From Streptomyces panaciradicis (lineage in GTDB: Bacteria; Actinomycetota; Actinomycetes; Streptomycetales; Streptomycetaceae), in assembly GCF_023516615.1 (NCBI RefSeq), contig NZ_JAMGBF010000004.1:1-52260 (forward strand): a DNA stretch of 52,260 nucleotides, read 5' to 3'. This document shows positions 36,181-46,257 of the stretch, in pieces (positions within the stretch are counted from its first letter, which is position 1; every line of letters starts with the position of its first letter). The notes under the pieces are model-generated. The model searched no databases, was not told the origin of the DNA, and saw only the letters and a program-made list of their open reading frames with translations. The translations under genes were made by a program, and so were the position numbers.

Positions 36181-37395
36181 TCAGTTGTCGTCCTCGTCGA
36201 TCAGGAAGCCGCGCATCGGCGACGGCGCCTGGCCCATCGGGGACGGGCCCTGCGGGCGGACCGGAGCCATCGGCTGGGTCATCGCCGGGGACATCTGCTG
36301 CTGGCCGCCGTAGGACGGGGCAGCGGGGCTCGGCGCACCGCCCATGCTCTGGTTGCCGCCGTAGGACGGGGCGCTCGCGCCGGCCGGTGCCATGGAGGGC
36401 GCCGGGGACGGCGGGAGGGAGGCCGTGGCCGGGGTGCGCGGCGGGGCGAGGGAGTCGTCGGCCTGGGTCTCCAGCTGACGCAGCTGCGACTCCAGGTACG
36501 ACTTCAGACGCGTGCGGTACTCGCGCTCGAAGCCGCGCAGGTCCTCGACCTTGCGCTCCAGCGTGGCGCGGGCGGACTCCAGGGAGCCCATCGCGACGCG
36601 GTGCTTCTCCTGCGCGTCCCGCTCCAGCGCGTCGGCCTTGGCACGGGCGTCACGCTCGAGACCCTCGGCACGCGAACGCGCCTCGCCGACGATCTTGTTG
36701 GCCTCGGAACGGGCCTCGGCGATCGCCTGGTCGGCGGTCTGCTGGGCCAGCGACAGGACACGGGCGGCGCTGTCGCCACCGGGGCCCTGACCGGGGCCGC
36801 CCATCGGACCGCCCATGGGGCCGCCCATCGGGCCACCCATCTGCTGCTGCATGGGGGGCTGGCCCATGGGGCCGCCCATCTGGCCCTGGCCCATCTGGCC
36901 CTGGCCCATGGGGCCCTGACCCATCGGCCCCTGCCCCATCGGGCCGGGACCCTGCGGGCCGCCCTGTCCGCCGGGACCGGCGGGCAGCTGCGGCGCACCG
37001 CTCGGCAGCTGGGGCGGACCACCCATGGGGCCACCCATCTGCTGCTGCGGCGGGCCCGATATGCCGGCCGGCACCGGGGCGCCCGGGCCTCGCATGCCCT
37101 GCTGGGGCATACCGCCCTGCTGAGGCATTCCGCCCTGCTGGGGCATGCCGCCCTGCTGCTGGTCCTGCGGACCGCCGGGACCCTCCGGGGGCTTGCGCAT
37201 GTTCTGCTGGTTCTGGGCAGCAGCACGCGTCGCCGCGGCCAGTTTGGCGCGCAGGTCCTCGTTCTCGCGGAGCAGGCGGGTCAGTTCGGCTTCGACCTCG
37301 TCGAGGAAGGCATCGACCTCGTCCTCGTCATAGCCTTCTCGGAGGCGGACGGTCGTGAACTGCTTGTTCCGCACGTCCTCGGGGGTCAACGGCAT
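36181..37395 (-). CDS. divIVA: Polar growth and division protein DivIVA
   Basis: A 404-residue coiled-coil protein. The N-terminal crescent region [20 protein letters not shown]... binds membrane at negative curvature, with a first coiled coil to about residue 60. A Pro/Gln/Gly/Met-rich insert (about 65-205) separates it from the main coiled coil (about 210-305). A disordered Pro/Ser-rich tail ends in FLIDEDDN. In Streptomyces DivIVA marks hyphal tips, directs wall growth and branching and is essential. The ATG follows GAGGTG. It is the last gene of the minus-strand division cluster. The insert is repeat-rich and likely variable in length. Confidence 0.97.
   Translation of the reverse strand: MPLTPEDVRNKQFTTVRLREGYDEDEVDAFLDEVEAELTRLLRENEDLRAKLAAATRAAAQNQQNMRKPPEGPGGPQDQQQGGMPQQGGMPQQGGMPQQGMRGPGAPVPAGISGPPQQQMGGPMGGPPQLPSGAPQLPAGPGGQGGPQGPGPMGQGPMGQGPMGQGQMGQGQMGGPMGQPPMQQQMGGPMGGPMGGPMGGPGQGPGGDSAARVLSLAQQTADQAIAEARSEANKIVGEARSRAEGLERDARAKADALERDAQEKHRVAMGSLESARATLERKVEDLRGFEREYRTRLKSYLESQLRQLETQADDSLAPPRTPATASLPPSPAPSMAPAGASAPSYGGNQSMGGAPSPAAPSYGGQQQMSPAMTQPMAPVRPQGPSPMGQAPSPMRGFLIDEDDN
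36794..36960 (-). repeat. GGPM/MGQG-coding repeats in divIVA
   Basis: 12-bp GGGCCGCCCATC-like and 15-bp CTGGCCCATSTGGCC-like units encode GGPM and [10 protein letters not shown] runs in the DivIVA insert. Imperfect copies, probably unstable. Confidence 0.75.
37096..37162 (-). repeat. 18-bp repeat coding GGMPQQ in divIVA
   Basis: About three and a half copies of GCCCTGCTGGGGCATACC-like units (starts 37096, 37114, 37132, 37150), coding the repeated hexapeptide GMPQQG. Confidence 0.8.
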
Positions 37396-37448
37396 CTCTT
37401 CACCTCAACGTAGTCGTCGGCATTCGGCAAGACGGTAGGTCACATCGG

Positions 37449-37733
37449 TCACAGCCGGCTCACGATCGAGATCAGGATGTAGACGATGATCATCAGTACG
37501 AAGAAGGACAGGTCGAGCGCCACGCCCCCGAGGCGCAGCGGCGGGATGAACCGCCGCAGAAGCTTGAGCGGTGGGTCGGTGACAGTGTAGGTGGCCTCCA
37601 GAACGACCACCATCGCCTTGCCGGGCTGCCATGAGCGGGCGAACTGGAAGACGTAGTCCATGACCAACCGGAAGATGAGCACGATCAGGAAGCACATCAG
37701 CGCGATGTAAATGACCTGCAGGACCACGCTCAT
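37449..37733 (-). CDS. YggT/YlmG family membrane protein
   Basis: A 94-residue protein with two hydrophobic segments (residues about 3-25 and 70-90) around the conserved IPPLRLGGVALDLSFFVL segment and TVTDPPLKLLRRFIPP. YlmG proteins occur between sepF and divIVA in many actinobacteria and firmicutes and are linked to division and membrane organisation, but the mechanism is unknown. Its gene lies 72 bp downstream of sepF. Confidence 0.93.
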   Translation of the reverse strand: MSVVLQVIYIALMCFLIVLIFRLVMDYVFQFARSWQPGKAMVVVLEATYTVTDPPLKLLRRFIPPLRLGGVALDLSFFVLMIIVYILISIVSRL

Positions 37734-37805
37734 TGCTGGTGCTTCCCTCTCCCCTGTTTCCGTGCTGCCGGGTACTGCTCGTACTGCTGTTTCCGGTCGT
37801 GCGTC

Positions 37806-38447
37806 TCAGCTCTGGTTGAAGAACCCGCCCTCTGCGATACGGGCCTTGTCCTCCGCCGTGACATCGACGTTAGCAGGCGACAACAGGAACACCTTCTGCG
37901 TCACCCGCTCGATGCTGCCGTGAAGACCAAACACCAAACCGGCCGCAAAGTCGACAAGTCGCTTCGCGTCTGTGTCATCCATCTCAGTCAGATTCATGAT
38001 CACCGGGGTGCCCTCACGGAAGTGTTCCCCGATGGTACGGGCCTCGTTGTAGGTCCGCGGGTGAAGCGTGGTGATCCGGTAAGGCTCTCGTTCGGACACG
38101 ACCTTGGGCATGATCACCGGTGCGTTCTTCTCCAGGCTTGCGCGTTCTTGTGTGATGGACGCCACGGGCGCGATGCGCGCCGGACGGCCGGATTCCGCGG
38201 GTAGCGAAGCGGAACGGGCGACCGGTTCGCGCGGCACGGAGGGCTGCACGATTCGCACCTCTTCGTCCCTTTGGGACTGATGTGCGGCGTGAGACTGGTG
38301 CGACGGCTCGTGCCGTCGGTGGTCCCGCTCCGGTTCGGGGTCGAGTTCGGGCTCGAAGTCGTCATCGGGGTCGAATCCCCTGCCGTCGTACCCATCGTCC
38401 TCCACGAGGCCGAGGTAGACCGCCATCTTGCGCATCGCGCCGGCCAT
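37806..38447 (-). CDS. sepF: Cell division protein SepF
   Basis: A 213-residue protein. The N-terminal amphipathic helix [17 protein letters not shown] can bind the membrane. An acidic, His-rich linker (to about residue 120) leads to the SepF core, with [52 protein letters not shown]. SepF tethers and bundles FtsZ; Streptomyces lacks FtsA, so SepF is its main Z-ring anchor. The ATG at 38447 follows GGAGG with 9 nt spacing. FtsZ ends in a VPDFL-type tail which could serve as SepF binding site. Confidence 0.95.
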   Translation of the reverse strand: MAGAMRKMAVYLGLVEDDGYDGRGFDPDDDFEPELDPEPERDHRRHEPSHQSHAAHQSQRDEEVRIVQPSVPREPVARSASLPAESGRPARIAPVASITQERASLEKNAPVIMPKVVSEREPYRITTLHPRTYNEARTIGEHFREGTPVIMNLTEMDDTDAKRLVDFAAGLVFGLHGSIERVTQKVFLLSPANVDVTAEDKARIAEGGFFNQS

Positions 38448-38469
38448 GCTCTGAGTCCTCCGCTCTGTG

Positions 38470-38517
38470 GTGGATCGACTGACGACTGCCAAGTGCCCGC
38501 GATCCACGAGGCCGTTG
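38470..38517. promoter_or_regulatory. Inverted repeat upstream of sepF
   Basis: GTGGATCG (38470-38477) and CGATCCAC (38510-38517) are 8-bp perfect arms 32 bp apart in the 129-bp gap between ylmE and sepF. A GCC-rich small hairpin (around 38519-38536) follows on the ylmE side. The region probably holds a sepF promoter. Confidence 0.4.
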
Positions 38518-38576
38518 TGCCCGCCTTTCGGCGGCATTGACCATATTTTCTGCTGTGGTCCGACTTCCTGGCGACG

Positions 38577-39296
38577 TTACCCGAGCCGTGCGCGGACTCC
38601 GAGTACCGCGGTGCCGACGCGTACATGTGTCGCTCCGGCCGCCACGGCCTGTTCGAGGTCCGCACTCATCCCTGCCGAGACCATGTTCGCAGCCGGATGG
38701 GCCCGGCGCAGGTCGGTCGACAAATCCATCAACCGCTCGAACGCCGCCTGTTCGCGTCCCGCGTAGGGTCCGGTCAGCGGCGCGACGGTCATCAGACCCG
38801 CCAGCCGCAGCCCGGGCGCCCCCGCCACGAGATCGCCCAACTCTTCGATTCCGCCCGGTCCCACACCCCCGCGCTCCCCGCGCCCGCTCTCCCCCGCGTC
38901 GAGGGCGACCTGGATCAGGCAGCCCAGTTCGCGCTCCTGCCGCTCCGCCTCCCGGGACAGTGCGGTCACCAGCCGGGCGCGGTCGACGGACTGCACCATA
39001 TCGGCATAACCGACCACGGATCGAACCTTGTTGGTCTGCAACTGCCCAACAAAGTGCCAAGTCAACGGCAGATCCGAGCAGGCGGCCGCCTTGGGGGCGG
39101 CGTCCTGGTCCCGGTTCTCGGCGACGTGCCGCACACCGAGCTCCGCCAGGATCCGCACATCGCTCGCCGGGTAGGTCTTGGTGACCACGATCAGGGTCAC
39201 CTCGTCCCGCGCCCGGCCAGCGGCCGCACAGGCGTCGGCGATGCGACGCTCCACCTTCGCCAGGTTCGCGGCGAGTTCGTCCTTACGGTCCGTCAT
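38577..39296 (-). CDS. ylmE: YggS/YlmE family PLP-binding protein
   Basis: A 239-residue PLP homeostasis protein with an alanine racemase-like barrel. The PLP lysine is in LIVVTKTYPASD (Lys40). HFVGQLQTNKVRSV and MSAGMSADLEQAVAAGATHVRVGTAVLG are family signatures. One conserved segment reads VAENRDQDAAPKA where GENRVQE-type is usual, a mild divergence. Members control PLP and alpha-keto acid pools and are found next to ftsZ; in this cluster ylmE lies 5 bp after ylmD, so they are co-transcribed. Confidence 0.94.
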   Translation of the reverse strand: MTDRKDELAANLAKVERRIADACAAAGRARDEVTLIVVTKTYPASDVRILAELGVRHVAENRDQDAAPKAAACSDLPLTWHFVGQLQTNKVRSVVGYADMVQSVDRARLVTALSREAERQERELGCLIQVALDAGESGRGERGGVGPGGIEELGDLVAGAPGLRLAGLMTVAPLTGPYAGREQAAFERLMDLSTDLRRAHPAANMVSAGMSADLEQAVAAGATHVRVGTAVLGVRARLG

Positions 39297-39301
39297 GTCC
39301 C

Positions 39302-40030
39302 TCAGTCCAGCCAGACATATCCCGCGAGTCGCCCCGTGGTGCGGTCGCGTCGGTACGAGAAGTGATCGGCCGACTCCCGCGTGCACGCCGGGGACTGCCA
39401 CCGGTCGCGTACCCCGAGCCGGTCGAGCTGCGCGTGCACTCCGGCGGTCACGTCGACGGCGGGCGTGCCCCAGCTCGTCTCGGCGTACGCCGCCGGCTCG
39501 ACCGCGGCCACCTCGGCGCGCATCTGCTCGGGCACCTCGTAGCACCGGCCGCACACGGCGGGGCCGGTGCGGGCGACGATCCGGGCGGGGTCGGCGCCGA
39601 GTTCGGTCATCGCGCGTAGCGCGGCCGGGACGACGCCGGCGACCATGCCGGGCCGGCCCGCGTGCGCCGCAGCGACGACCCCGGCGACCGGGTCGGCGAG
39701 CAGGACGGGCGTGCAGTCGGCGGTGAGGACGGCGAGGGCGAGTCCGCGGCGCGTGGTGACGATCGCGTCGACCTCGGGCACGGGGTTGTCGCCCCACGGT
39801 CCGTCGACCACGGCCACGTCTGCTCCGTGCACCTGGTTCATCCAGACCACGTTCGCCGGGTCGAGGCCGAGGGACCCCGCCGCCCGCTGCCGGTTGGTGC
39901 GGACGGCGTCGGGGTCGTCGCCGACCGCTCCGCCGAGGTTGAGCTCCTCGTACGGAACGGCGCTCACCCCGCCCCACCGGTCGGTGAAGGCGAAGTGCGC
40001 GCCGCTCACGGTGTCGCGCTGCTTTGTCAC
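39302..40030 (-). CDS. ylmD: YlmD/YfiH polyphenol oxidase-type (laccase domain) protein
   Basis: A 242-residue laccase-domain protein. Motifs are NQVHGADVAVVDG, LTADCTPVLLADP and AAAHAGRPGMVAGVV, which provide the His-Cys-His zinc site of the YfiH family. Members have purine nucleoside phosphorylase/adenosine deaminase activity and PgeF has peptidoglycan-editing activity, which would suit its place next to murein genes. The GTG at 40030 lies 10 bp after the ftsZ stop. Confidence 0.92.
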   Translation of the reverse strand: MTKQRDTVSGAHFAFTDRWGGVSAVPYEELNLGGAVGDDPDAVRTNRQRAAGSLGLDPANVVWMNQVHGADVAVVDGPWGDNPVPEVDAIVTTRRGLALAVLTADCTPVLLADPVAGVVAAAHAGRPGMVAGVVPAALRAMTELGADPARIVARTGPAVCGRCYEVPEQMRAEVAAVEPAAYAETSWGTPAVDVTAGVHAQLDRLGVRDRWQSPACTRESADHFSYRRDRTTGRLAGYVWLD

Positions 40031-40040
40031 GTCAGAAGGA

Positions 40041-41237
<1,197 letters not shown>

Positions 41238-41515
41238 GTCGAAGGCCTCTCGCCTCGAGTTACGTGTCGCCGTTTCGCGGGTGAGTGCGATCCGACGACT
41301 GATGCCGATTGGGACGGTCCGTAGCGCCGACCCGAACCCTAACGTTGAAGTTTAGGGTTACCAGTGTGACTGTTCGCTGGAGTCTTCCGAACAGGACACT
41401 AAGTCGACAAGTGGCGCACGTTCAACGAACACGCCGAACCTCCCGTTTTTCTTTTCACCCTATGTGATCAGCCATAGCGCTGCCCAACCAGGGTGCTGGC
41501 CTGCGCGGATGTGCG
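41238..41515 (-). promoter_or_regulatory. ftsZ promoter region between ftsQ and ftsZ
   Basis: 278 bp with no coding frame I can support. In Streptomyces coelicolor ftsZ is read from several promoters, one of them developmental, so this region presumably holds them. It contains a perfect palindrome (41335-41359) and GACAC pentamers at 41395-41399 (plus) and 41268-41264 (minus). GACAC is the known recognition core of WhiA, but so short a site can occur by chance. Confidence 0.6.
41335..41359 (-). promoter_or_regulatory. Palindrome AACCCTAA-N9-TTAGGGTT in the ftsZ promoter region
   Basis: Perfect 8-bp arms, 41335-41342 and 41352-41359, around a 9-bp AT-rich spacer; the pair is about 100 bp upstream of ftsZ. 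Each arm contains TAGGGT or its complement, which resembles a -10 hexamer. Either a promoter element or a regulator site. Confidence 0.5.
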
Positions 41516-42316
41516 TCAACTCCCCGATGACGCCGGGGCGGTGGGAACGGAGACGTCGAAGTGCCGCGCATCCGGAGCCGCTTTCATGAGAGCGGTGAGC
41601 GTACGGGCCTTCAGGGCGCCCCTCTCGGAACTCCCCCACGCCACGGTCCGGCCCCCGCTCAACAGCAGCAGGATGTCGTCGTAGGAACGCACTTCGACGG
41701 TCGCGGTCTCGCGTGCCACGGCCGCCGGAACGGCGTCGGCGACGCGCACCGCCTCGCGCACCAGACGGGCCTCGCCGAAGCGCCGCAGGCTCGCGGCGGC
41801 GGAACCCCGGGAGAGCCTCAATTCCAGTGCCGGCACGCTTTTCGGAGCCTGGGAAACCGTGGCGAAACGGACACCTTCATCGTCCACTTCGACGAACTTT
41901 CCGCCCTTTTGAACAATGAGAACCGGAGTGCGCTCAACCACTTTCAGGCCGATTCCGTGGGGCCAGGAACGGACCACGTCGACCGTGTGGATTCGGGGCA
42001 GTTTCGCGCGCAGCCTCGTCTCGATCTCGCCGGTGTCGACGGAGATCAGCGGCGCCCCGACGGGGACGTCGGCGGCCTCGCGCACCTGCGCGGGCGTCAG
42101 GACCTGAGTTCCCGAGACGGACACGCGCTCCACGCGGGTCCACGAGGAGCCGTACAACACCCAGACGGTGCCCGCGCCGAGAAGAACCAGCGCCACGGCG
42201 AGAATGATGATCGTACGAACGCGTGGCGGCTTCAGTCGCCTCAACCGCCGGGCGAGGGGCGGGCCGGACGACTCCTGCTGACGTTCACCACGCTCGGCGG
42301 TGGTCGGTCCGGCCAC
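41516..42316 (-). CDS. ftsQ: Cell division protein FtsQ/DivIB
   Basis: A 266-residue bitopic membrane protein. A basic cytoplasmic N-terminus (to ~34) precedes one transmembrane helix (TIIILAVALVLLGAGTVWVL). The extracytoplasmic POTRA domain starts VERVSVSGTQVLTPAQVREAADVPVGAPLISV. The beta domain follows with LPRIHTVDVVRSWPHGIGLKVVERTPV. It scaffolds the divisome with FtsL, FtsI and FtsW. The GTG at 42316 lies 26 bp downstream of murG. murC, often here in other bacteria, is absent. Confidence 0.95.
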   Translation of the reverse strand: MAGPTTAERGERQQESSGPPLARRLRRLKPPRVRTIIILAVALVLLGAGTVWVLYGSSWTRVERVSVSGTQVLTPAQVREAADVPVGAPLISVDTGEIETRLRAKLPRIHTVDVVRSWPHGIGLKVVERTPVLIVQKGGKFVEVDDEGVRFATVSQAPKSVPALELRLSRGSAAASLRRFGEARLVREAVRVADAVPAAVARETATVEVRSYDDILLLLSGGRTVAWGSSERGALKARTLTALMKAAPDARHFDVSVPTAPASSGS

Positions 42317-42342
42317 GCTCCCTGCCCTTCGCTCATGCGGTC

Positions 42343-43440
42343 CTAGTGCTGTGCACGGTGGGCGGCGATCGCCTCGTACACCATGCCGACGAGCAGGTCG
42401 TCGGCGTCCCGGCGGCCGAACTCGGCGGCGGCGCGGGACATCTCGTACAGCCGGTGCGGGTCGGCGAGCACGGGCAGGACGTTCGCCCGCACCCAGTCGG
42501 GTGTCAGCTCCGCGTCGTCGACCAGCAGTCCGCCGCCGGCCTTGACCACCGGCTGGGCGTTCAGCCGCTGTTCGCCGTTGCCGATGGGCAGCGGGACGTA
42601 GGCGGCCGGCAGCCCGACGGCGGAGAGTTCGGCGACGGTCATCGCGCCCGCGCGGCAGAGCATCATGTCGGCAGCGGCGTACGCGAGGTCCATCCGGTCC
42701 AGGTAACTTACCGGGATGTAGGGGGGCATCCCCGGCATCTGCTGCACCTGCGGCAGTTCGTTCTTCGGGCCGACCGCGTGCAGGATCTGGATGCCGGCCT
42801 GCTGCAGCCACGGCGCGACCTGCTGCACGACCTCGTTGAGGCGGCGGGCGCCCTGCGAGCCGCCGGAGACCAGCAGCGTGGGCAGGTTGGGGTCGAGGCC
42901 GAACATGTGCCGGGCCTCGGGCCGGGCCGCCGCCCGGTCCAGGGTGGCGATGGTGTGGCGCAGCGGGATCCCGATGTAGCGGGAGTTGCGCAGCTTGCTG
43001 TCCGGGGTGGCGACGGCCACCTGGGCGGCGTACCGGGACCCGATCTTGTTGGCCAGGCCGGGGCGGGCGTTGGCCTCGTGGATCACGATCGGCACGCCGA
43101 GGCGCTTGGCGGCGAGGTAGCCGGGCAGCGCGACGTAGCCGCCGAAGCCGACCACGGCGTCCGCCTTGGTGCGCTCCAGGATCTGCTCGGTCGCCTTGAT
43201 CGTGCCGCGCAGCCGGCCCGGAACGGTGATCAGCTCGGGGGTGGGCTTGCGCGGCAGGGGTACGGCGGGGATCAGCGCCAGCTCGTAGCCCCGCTGCGGT
43301 ACGAGCTTGGTCTCCAGGCCGCGCTCCGTGCCCAGGGCCGTGATCCCCACGGTCGGGTCCTGCCTGCGCAGGGCGTCCGCGAGGGCGAGCGCGGGCTCGA
43401 TGTGGCCGGCGGTCCCCCCACCGGCGAGTACGACATGCAC
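42343..43440 (-). CDS. murG: UDP-GlcNAc transferase MurG
   Basis: A 365-residue GT-B glycosyltransferase that adds GlcNAc to lipid I to give lipid II at the inner membrane face. The N-terminal GGGTAGHIEPALALA glycine-rich loop, the segment DAVVGFGGYVALPGYLAAK, the second loop SGGSQGARRLNEVV and the donor-binding LCRAGAMTVAELSAVGLPAAYVPLPIGNGEQRLNA are all intact. The GTG at 43440 lies 6 bp after the ftsW stop. Confidence 0.97.
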   Translation of the reverse strand: MHVVLAGGGTAGHIEPALALADALRRQDPTVGITALGTERGLETKLVPQRGYELALIPAVPLPRKPTPELITVPGRLRGTIKATEQILERTKADAVVGFGGYVALPGYLAAKRLGVPIVIHEANARPGLANKIGSRYAAQVAVATPDSKLRNSRYIGIPLRHTIATLDRAAARPEARHMFGLDPNLPTLLVSGGSQGARRLNEVVQQVAPWLQQAGIQILHAVGPKNELPQVQQMPGMPPYIPVSYLDRMDLAYAAADMMLCRAGAMTVAELSAVGLPAAYVPLPIGNGEQRLNAQPVVKAGGGLLVDDAELTPDWVRANVLPVLADPHRLYEMSRAAAEFGRRDADDLLVGMVYEAIAAHRAQH

Positions 43441-43446
43441 CGAAAT

Positions 43447-44808
43447 TCACCGCTCTCCGGACGAACGCGCCGCCGAGGCACGCCGTCGCATCGTGTTCCA
43501 TCTCCGAGGCCCCCGGTCCCGCACGGCGCCTCCCGCCCGCTTTCTACCAAAGCGGGGTTGCCGCAAGGAAAGCGCCGCCCGCGCAGCGGGCTCGTCACGC
43601 GCGAACGCGATCAGCAGCCCGATGGCGAACATGGTCGGCAGCAGGGCGGATCCTCCGTAGGAGAACAGCGGGAGGGGGACTCCGGCGATCGGCAGCAGAC
43701 CGAGCACCGCACCGATGTTGATCACCGCCTGCGCGATGATCCAGGTGGTCACGCCTCCCGCGGCATACCTGACGAAGGGGTCCTCCGTGCGTCCGGCCAC
43801 GCGGATACCCGCATAGCCTAGAGCCGCGAAGAGGGCGAGTACCGACAGCGTCCCCGCCAGGCCCAGTTCCTCACCGGTGACGGCGAAGATGAAGTCCGTG
43901 TGCGCCTCGGGGAGTTGTCCCCATTTCTCCACACTCGCACCGAGCCCGGAACCGAAGATTCCGCCGGATGCGAGCGCGTAGATCCCGTGCACGGCCTGCC
44001 AGCAGTCGGCGACCCCGGACTTGGGCTCCGTGGCGCCGATGCAGGCCAGACGGGCCATGCGGTTGGGGCTGGTCTTGATCAGGATCACACCGAGGGTGGC
44101 GGCGACCGACAGCACGCCGACGAAGAGGCGGGTGGGCGCCCCGGCCAGCCACAGCAGGCCGAACAGGATCGCGGTGAGGATGATCGCCGTGCCCATGTCG
44201 CCGCCGAGCATGATCAGGCCGAGCAGCAGGAAGGCGACCGGCACGAGCGGCACCAGCATGTGCTTCCACTGGTTGAGCAGGTTCTTGTCCTGCTTGCGGG
44301 CCAGCAGGTCGGCGCTCCACAGGACCAGGGCGAGCTTGCCGAACTCGCTGGGCTGGATCTGGAAGGAGCCGCCGAGCGAGATCCAGTTCTGGTTGCCGTT
44401 GACCGACATCCCTATCCCCGGCACCTGCACCAGGGCCATCAGGAAGACGGCGCCCGCGAGGATCGGATAGGCCAGCGCGCGGTGCAGTTTGACCGGCATC
44501 CGGGAGGCGATCAGCAGCAGGACGCCGCCGATGACGGCCGCGAGGAGCTGCTTGCGGAAGAAGTAGGAGCCCGGCAGGGACATCTGCAGCGCGGTGATCT
44601 GGGAGGCCGAGTAGACCATCACCAGACCGAGCACGGTGATCAGGAAACTGCCGCCGGCGATCAGGTAGTAGGCGGTCAGCGGCCGGTCCCAGGCGCGCTT
44701 GGCGTTGAGGTACGCGCGCAGCACCGGGTTGTCGCGGGGCGGCCGGGGACCGGCGGGGCGTCGGACGGCCCGTTGAACGGGCGGCCGTCCGGTACGGCTA
44801 CTGGGCAT
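43447..44808 (-). CDS. ftsW: Peptidoglycan glycosyltransferase FtsW
   Basis: A 453-residue SEDS polymerase with about ten transmembrane helices. Signatures: NGNQNWISLGGSFQIQPSEFGKLAL (with the catalytic-type Asp region GGDMGTAIILT following), EAHTDFIFAVTGEELG and PLPLFSYGGSALLPTM. It works with FtsI at the septum. An N-terminal Pro/Arg-rich cytoplasmic tail of ~40 residues and a basic C-terminal tail of about 40 residues are present. The ATG follows GGAGG with 6 nt spacing. Confidence 0.97.
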   Translation of the reverse strand: MPSSRTGRPPVQRAVRRPAGPRPPRDNPVLRAYLNAKRAWDRPLTAYYLIAGGSFLITVLGLVMVYSASQITALQMSLPGSYFFRKQLLAAVIGGVLLLIASRMPVKLHRALAYPILAGAVFLMALVQVPGIGMSVNGNQNWISLGGSFQIQPSEFGKLALVLWSADLLARKQDKNLLNQWKHMLVPLVPVAFLLLGLIMLGGDMGTAIILTAILFGLLWLAGAPTRLFVGVLSVAATLGVILIKTSPNRMARLACIGATEPKSGVADCWQAVHGIYALASGGIFGSGLGASVEKWGQLPEAHTDFIFAVTGEELGLAGTLSVLALFAALGYAGIRVAGRTEDPFVRYAAGGVTTWIIAQAVINIGAVLGLLPIAGVPLPLFSYGGSALLPTMFAIGLLIAFARDEPAARAALSLRQPRFGRKRAGGAVRDRGPRRWNTMRRRASAARSSGER

Positions 44809-44829
44809 CAGACGCCTCCGCTACGTCGG

Positions 44830-46257
44830 TCAGGCGCCGAGTTCGCGAACCGCCTCCGCGAACGCGTCACCGCGCTTGTTGTAGTTGGCGAACATGTCCA
44901 TCGAGGCACAGGCGGGGGCCAGCAGCACCGTGTCGCCTTCGGCCGCGAGCCGCTTCGCCTCCTGGACAGCCGCGAGCATCGCCCCAGTGTCGGTCCGGTC
45001 GAGGTCGACGACGGGTACTTCCGGCGCGTGTCGCGCGAGCGCTTCGCGGATGAGAGCGCGGTCCGCGCCGATGAGCACGGCGCCGCGAAGTCGCTTTGCC
45101 GACTTGGCGACCAGCTCGTCGAAGGTCGCGCCCTTGGCGAGCCCGCCCGCGATCCACACGATGGACTCGTAGGCCGCCAACGAGGCTTCCGCGGCGTGCG
45201 TGTTGGTGGCCTTGGAGTCGTCGACGTAGGCGACCCCGTCGACGTCGGCCACGTGCGCGATGCGGTGCGCGTCCGGCGTGAAGTTCCGCAGGCCGTCGCG
45301 TACGGCCTTGGCGGGCACCCCGAAGGCGCGCGCGAGGGCCGCCGCCGCAAGGGCGTTGGCGATGTTGTGCGGGGCCGGCGGGTTCACGTCCGAGACCTCG
45401 GCGAGCTCCTGGGCGTTCTTGTGCCGGTTCTCCACGAAGGCGCGGTCGACCAGGATGCCTTCGACGACGCCGAGTTGGGAGGGTCCCGGGGTGCCGAGGG
45501 TGAAGCCGATCGCCCGGCAGCCCTCCTCGACGTCGGCCTCGCGGACCAGGTCCTCGGTGGCCTTGTCGGCGGCGTTGTAGACGCAGGCGACCCGATTGCC
45601 CTCGTAGATACGGCCCTTGTCGCGCGCGTACGCCTCCATCGAGCCGTGCCAGTCGAGGTGGTCGGGGGCGAGGTTGAGCACCGCCGCCGAATGGGCCCGC
45701 AGGGACGGCGCCCAGTGCAGCTGGTAGCTCGACAACTCCACGGCCAGGACGTCGTAGTGCTCCTCGCCGAGCACCGCGTCCAGCAGCGAGACGCCGATGT
45801 TGCCGACGGCGGCCGTGCGCAGGCCCGCCGCCTTCAGGATCGACGCCAGCATCTGCACGGTGGTGGTCTTGCCGTTGGTGCCGGTGACGGCGAGCCAGGG
45901 GGCCGCGTCGGGGCCCCTGAGCCGCCAGGCGAGTTCGACGTCGCCCCAGATCTCCACGCCGGCCGCGCGGGCCGCCTCGAACAGCGGCTTGTCCGGCTTC
46001 CAGCCGGGCGCGGTGACGACGAGTTCGGTGCCCTCGGGCAGGGTCGCGCCGTCGCCGAGGCGCACGGTGACGCCCAGCGCCTCCAGTTCGGCGGCCTGTT
46101 CCCGCGCGCGGGAGTCGTCGCCGTCGTTGACGACCGTGACGATCGCGCCGCGCGCGTGCAGCACCTTGGCCGCCGGGATGCCGGAGACGCCGAGCCCGGC
46201 GACGGTGACGTGCTTGCCCTGGAACTCCGAGGATCCTTCAGGCACCGAGGAGGTCAC
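44830..46257 (-). CDS. murD: UDP-MurNAc-L-Ala:D-Glu ligase MurD
   Basis: A 475-residue Mur ligase that adds D-glutamate. The N-terminal Rossmann-like segment HVTVAGLGVSGIPAAKVLHA, the ATP-binding TGTNGKTTTVQML, APDHLDWHGSMEAY and the third domain with DAHRIAHVADVDGVAYVDDSKATNTHA are intact. The GTG at 46257 overlaps the mraY stop as GTGA; an in-frame ATG at 46272 would add five residues. No strong ribosome binding site is present, so coupling to mraY is likely. Confidence 0.96.
   Translation of the reverse strand: MTSSVPEGSSEFQGKHVTVAGLGVSGIPAAKVLHARGAIVTVVNDGDDSRAREQAAELEALGVTVRLGDGATLPEGTELVVTAPGWKPDKPLFEAARAAGVEIWGDVELAWRLRGPDAAPWLAVTGTNGKTTTVQMLASILKAAGLRTAAVGNIGVSLLDAVLGEEHYDVLAVELSSYQLHWAPSLRAHSAAVLNLAPDHLDWHGSMEAYARDKGRIYEGNRVACVYNAADKATEDLVREADVEEGCRAIGFTLGTPGPSQLGVVEGILVDRAFVENRHKNAQELAEVSDVNPPAPHNIANALAAAALARAFGVPAKAVRDGLRNFTPDAHRIAHVADVDGVAYVDDSKATNTHAAEASLAAYESIVWIAGGLAKGATFDELVAKSAKRLRGAVLIGADRALIREALARHAPEVPVVDLDRTDTGAMLAAVQEAKRLAAEGDTVLLAPACASMDMFANYNKRGDAFAEAVRELGA

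Noticed and set aside
36794..37162. Repeats in divIVA considered as a CRISPR array
   Set aside because: The units are contiguous, short and in frame with a protein repeat; there are no spacers.
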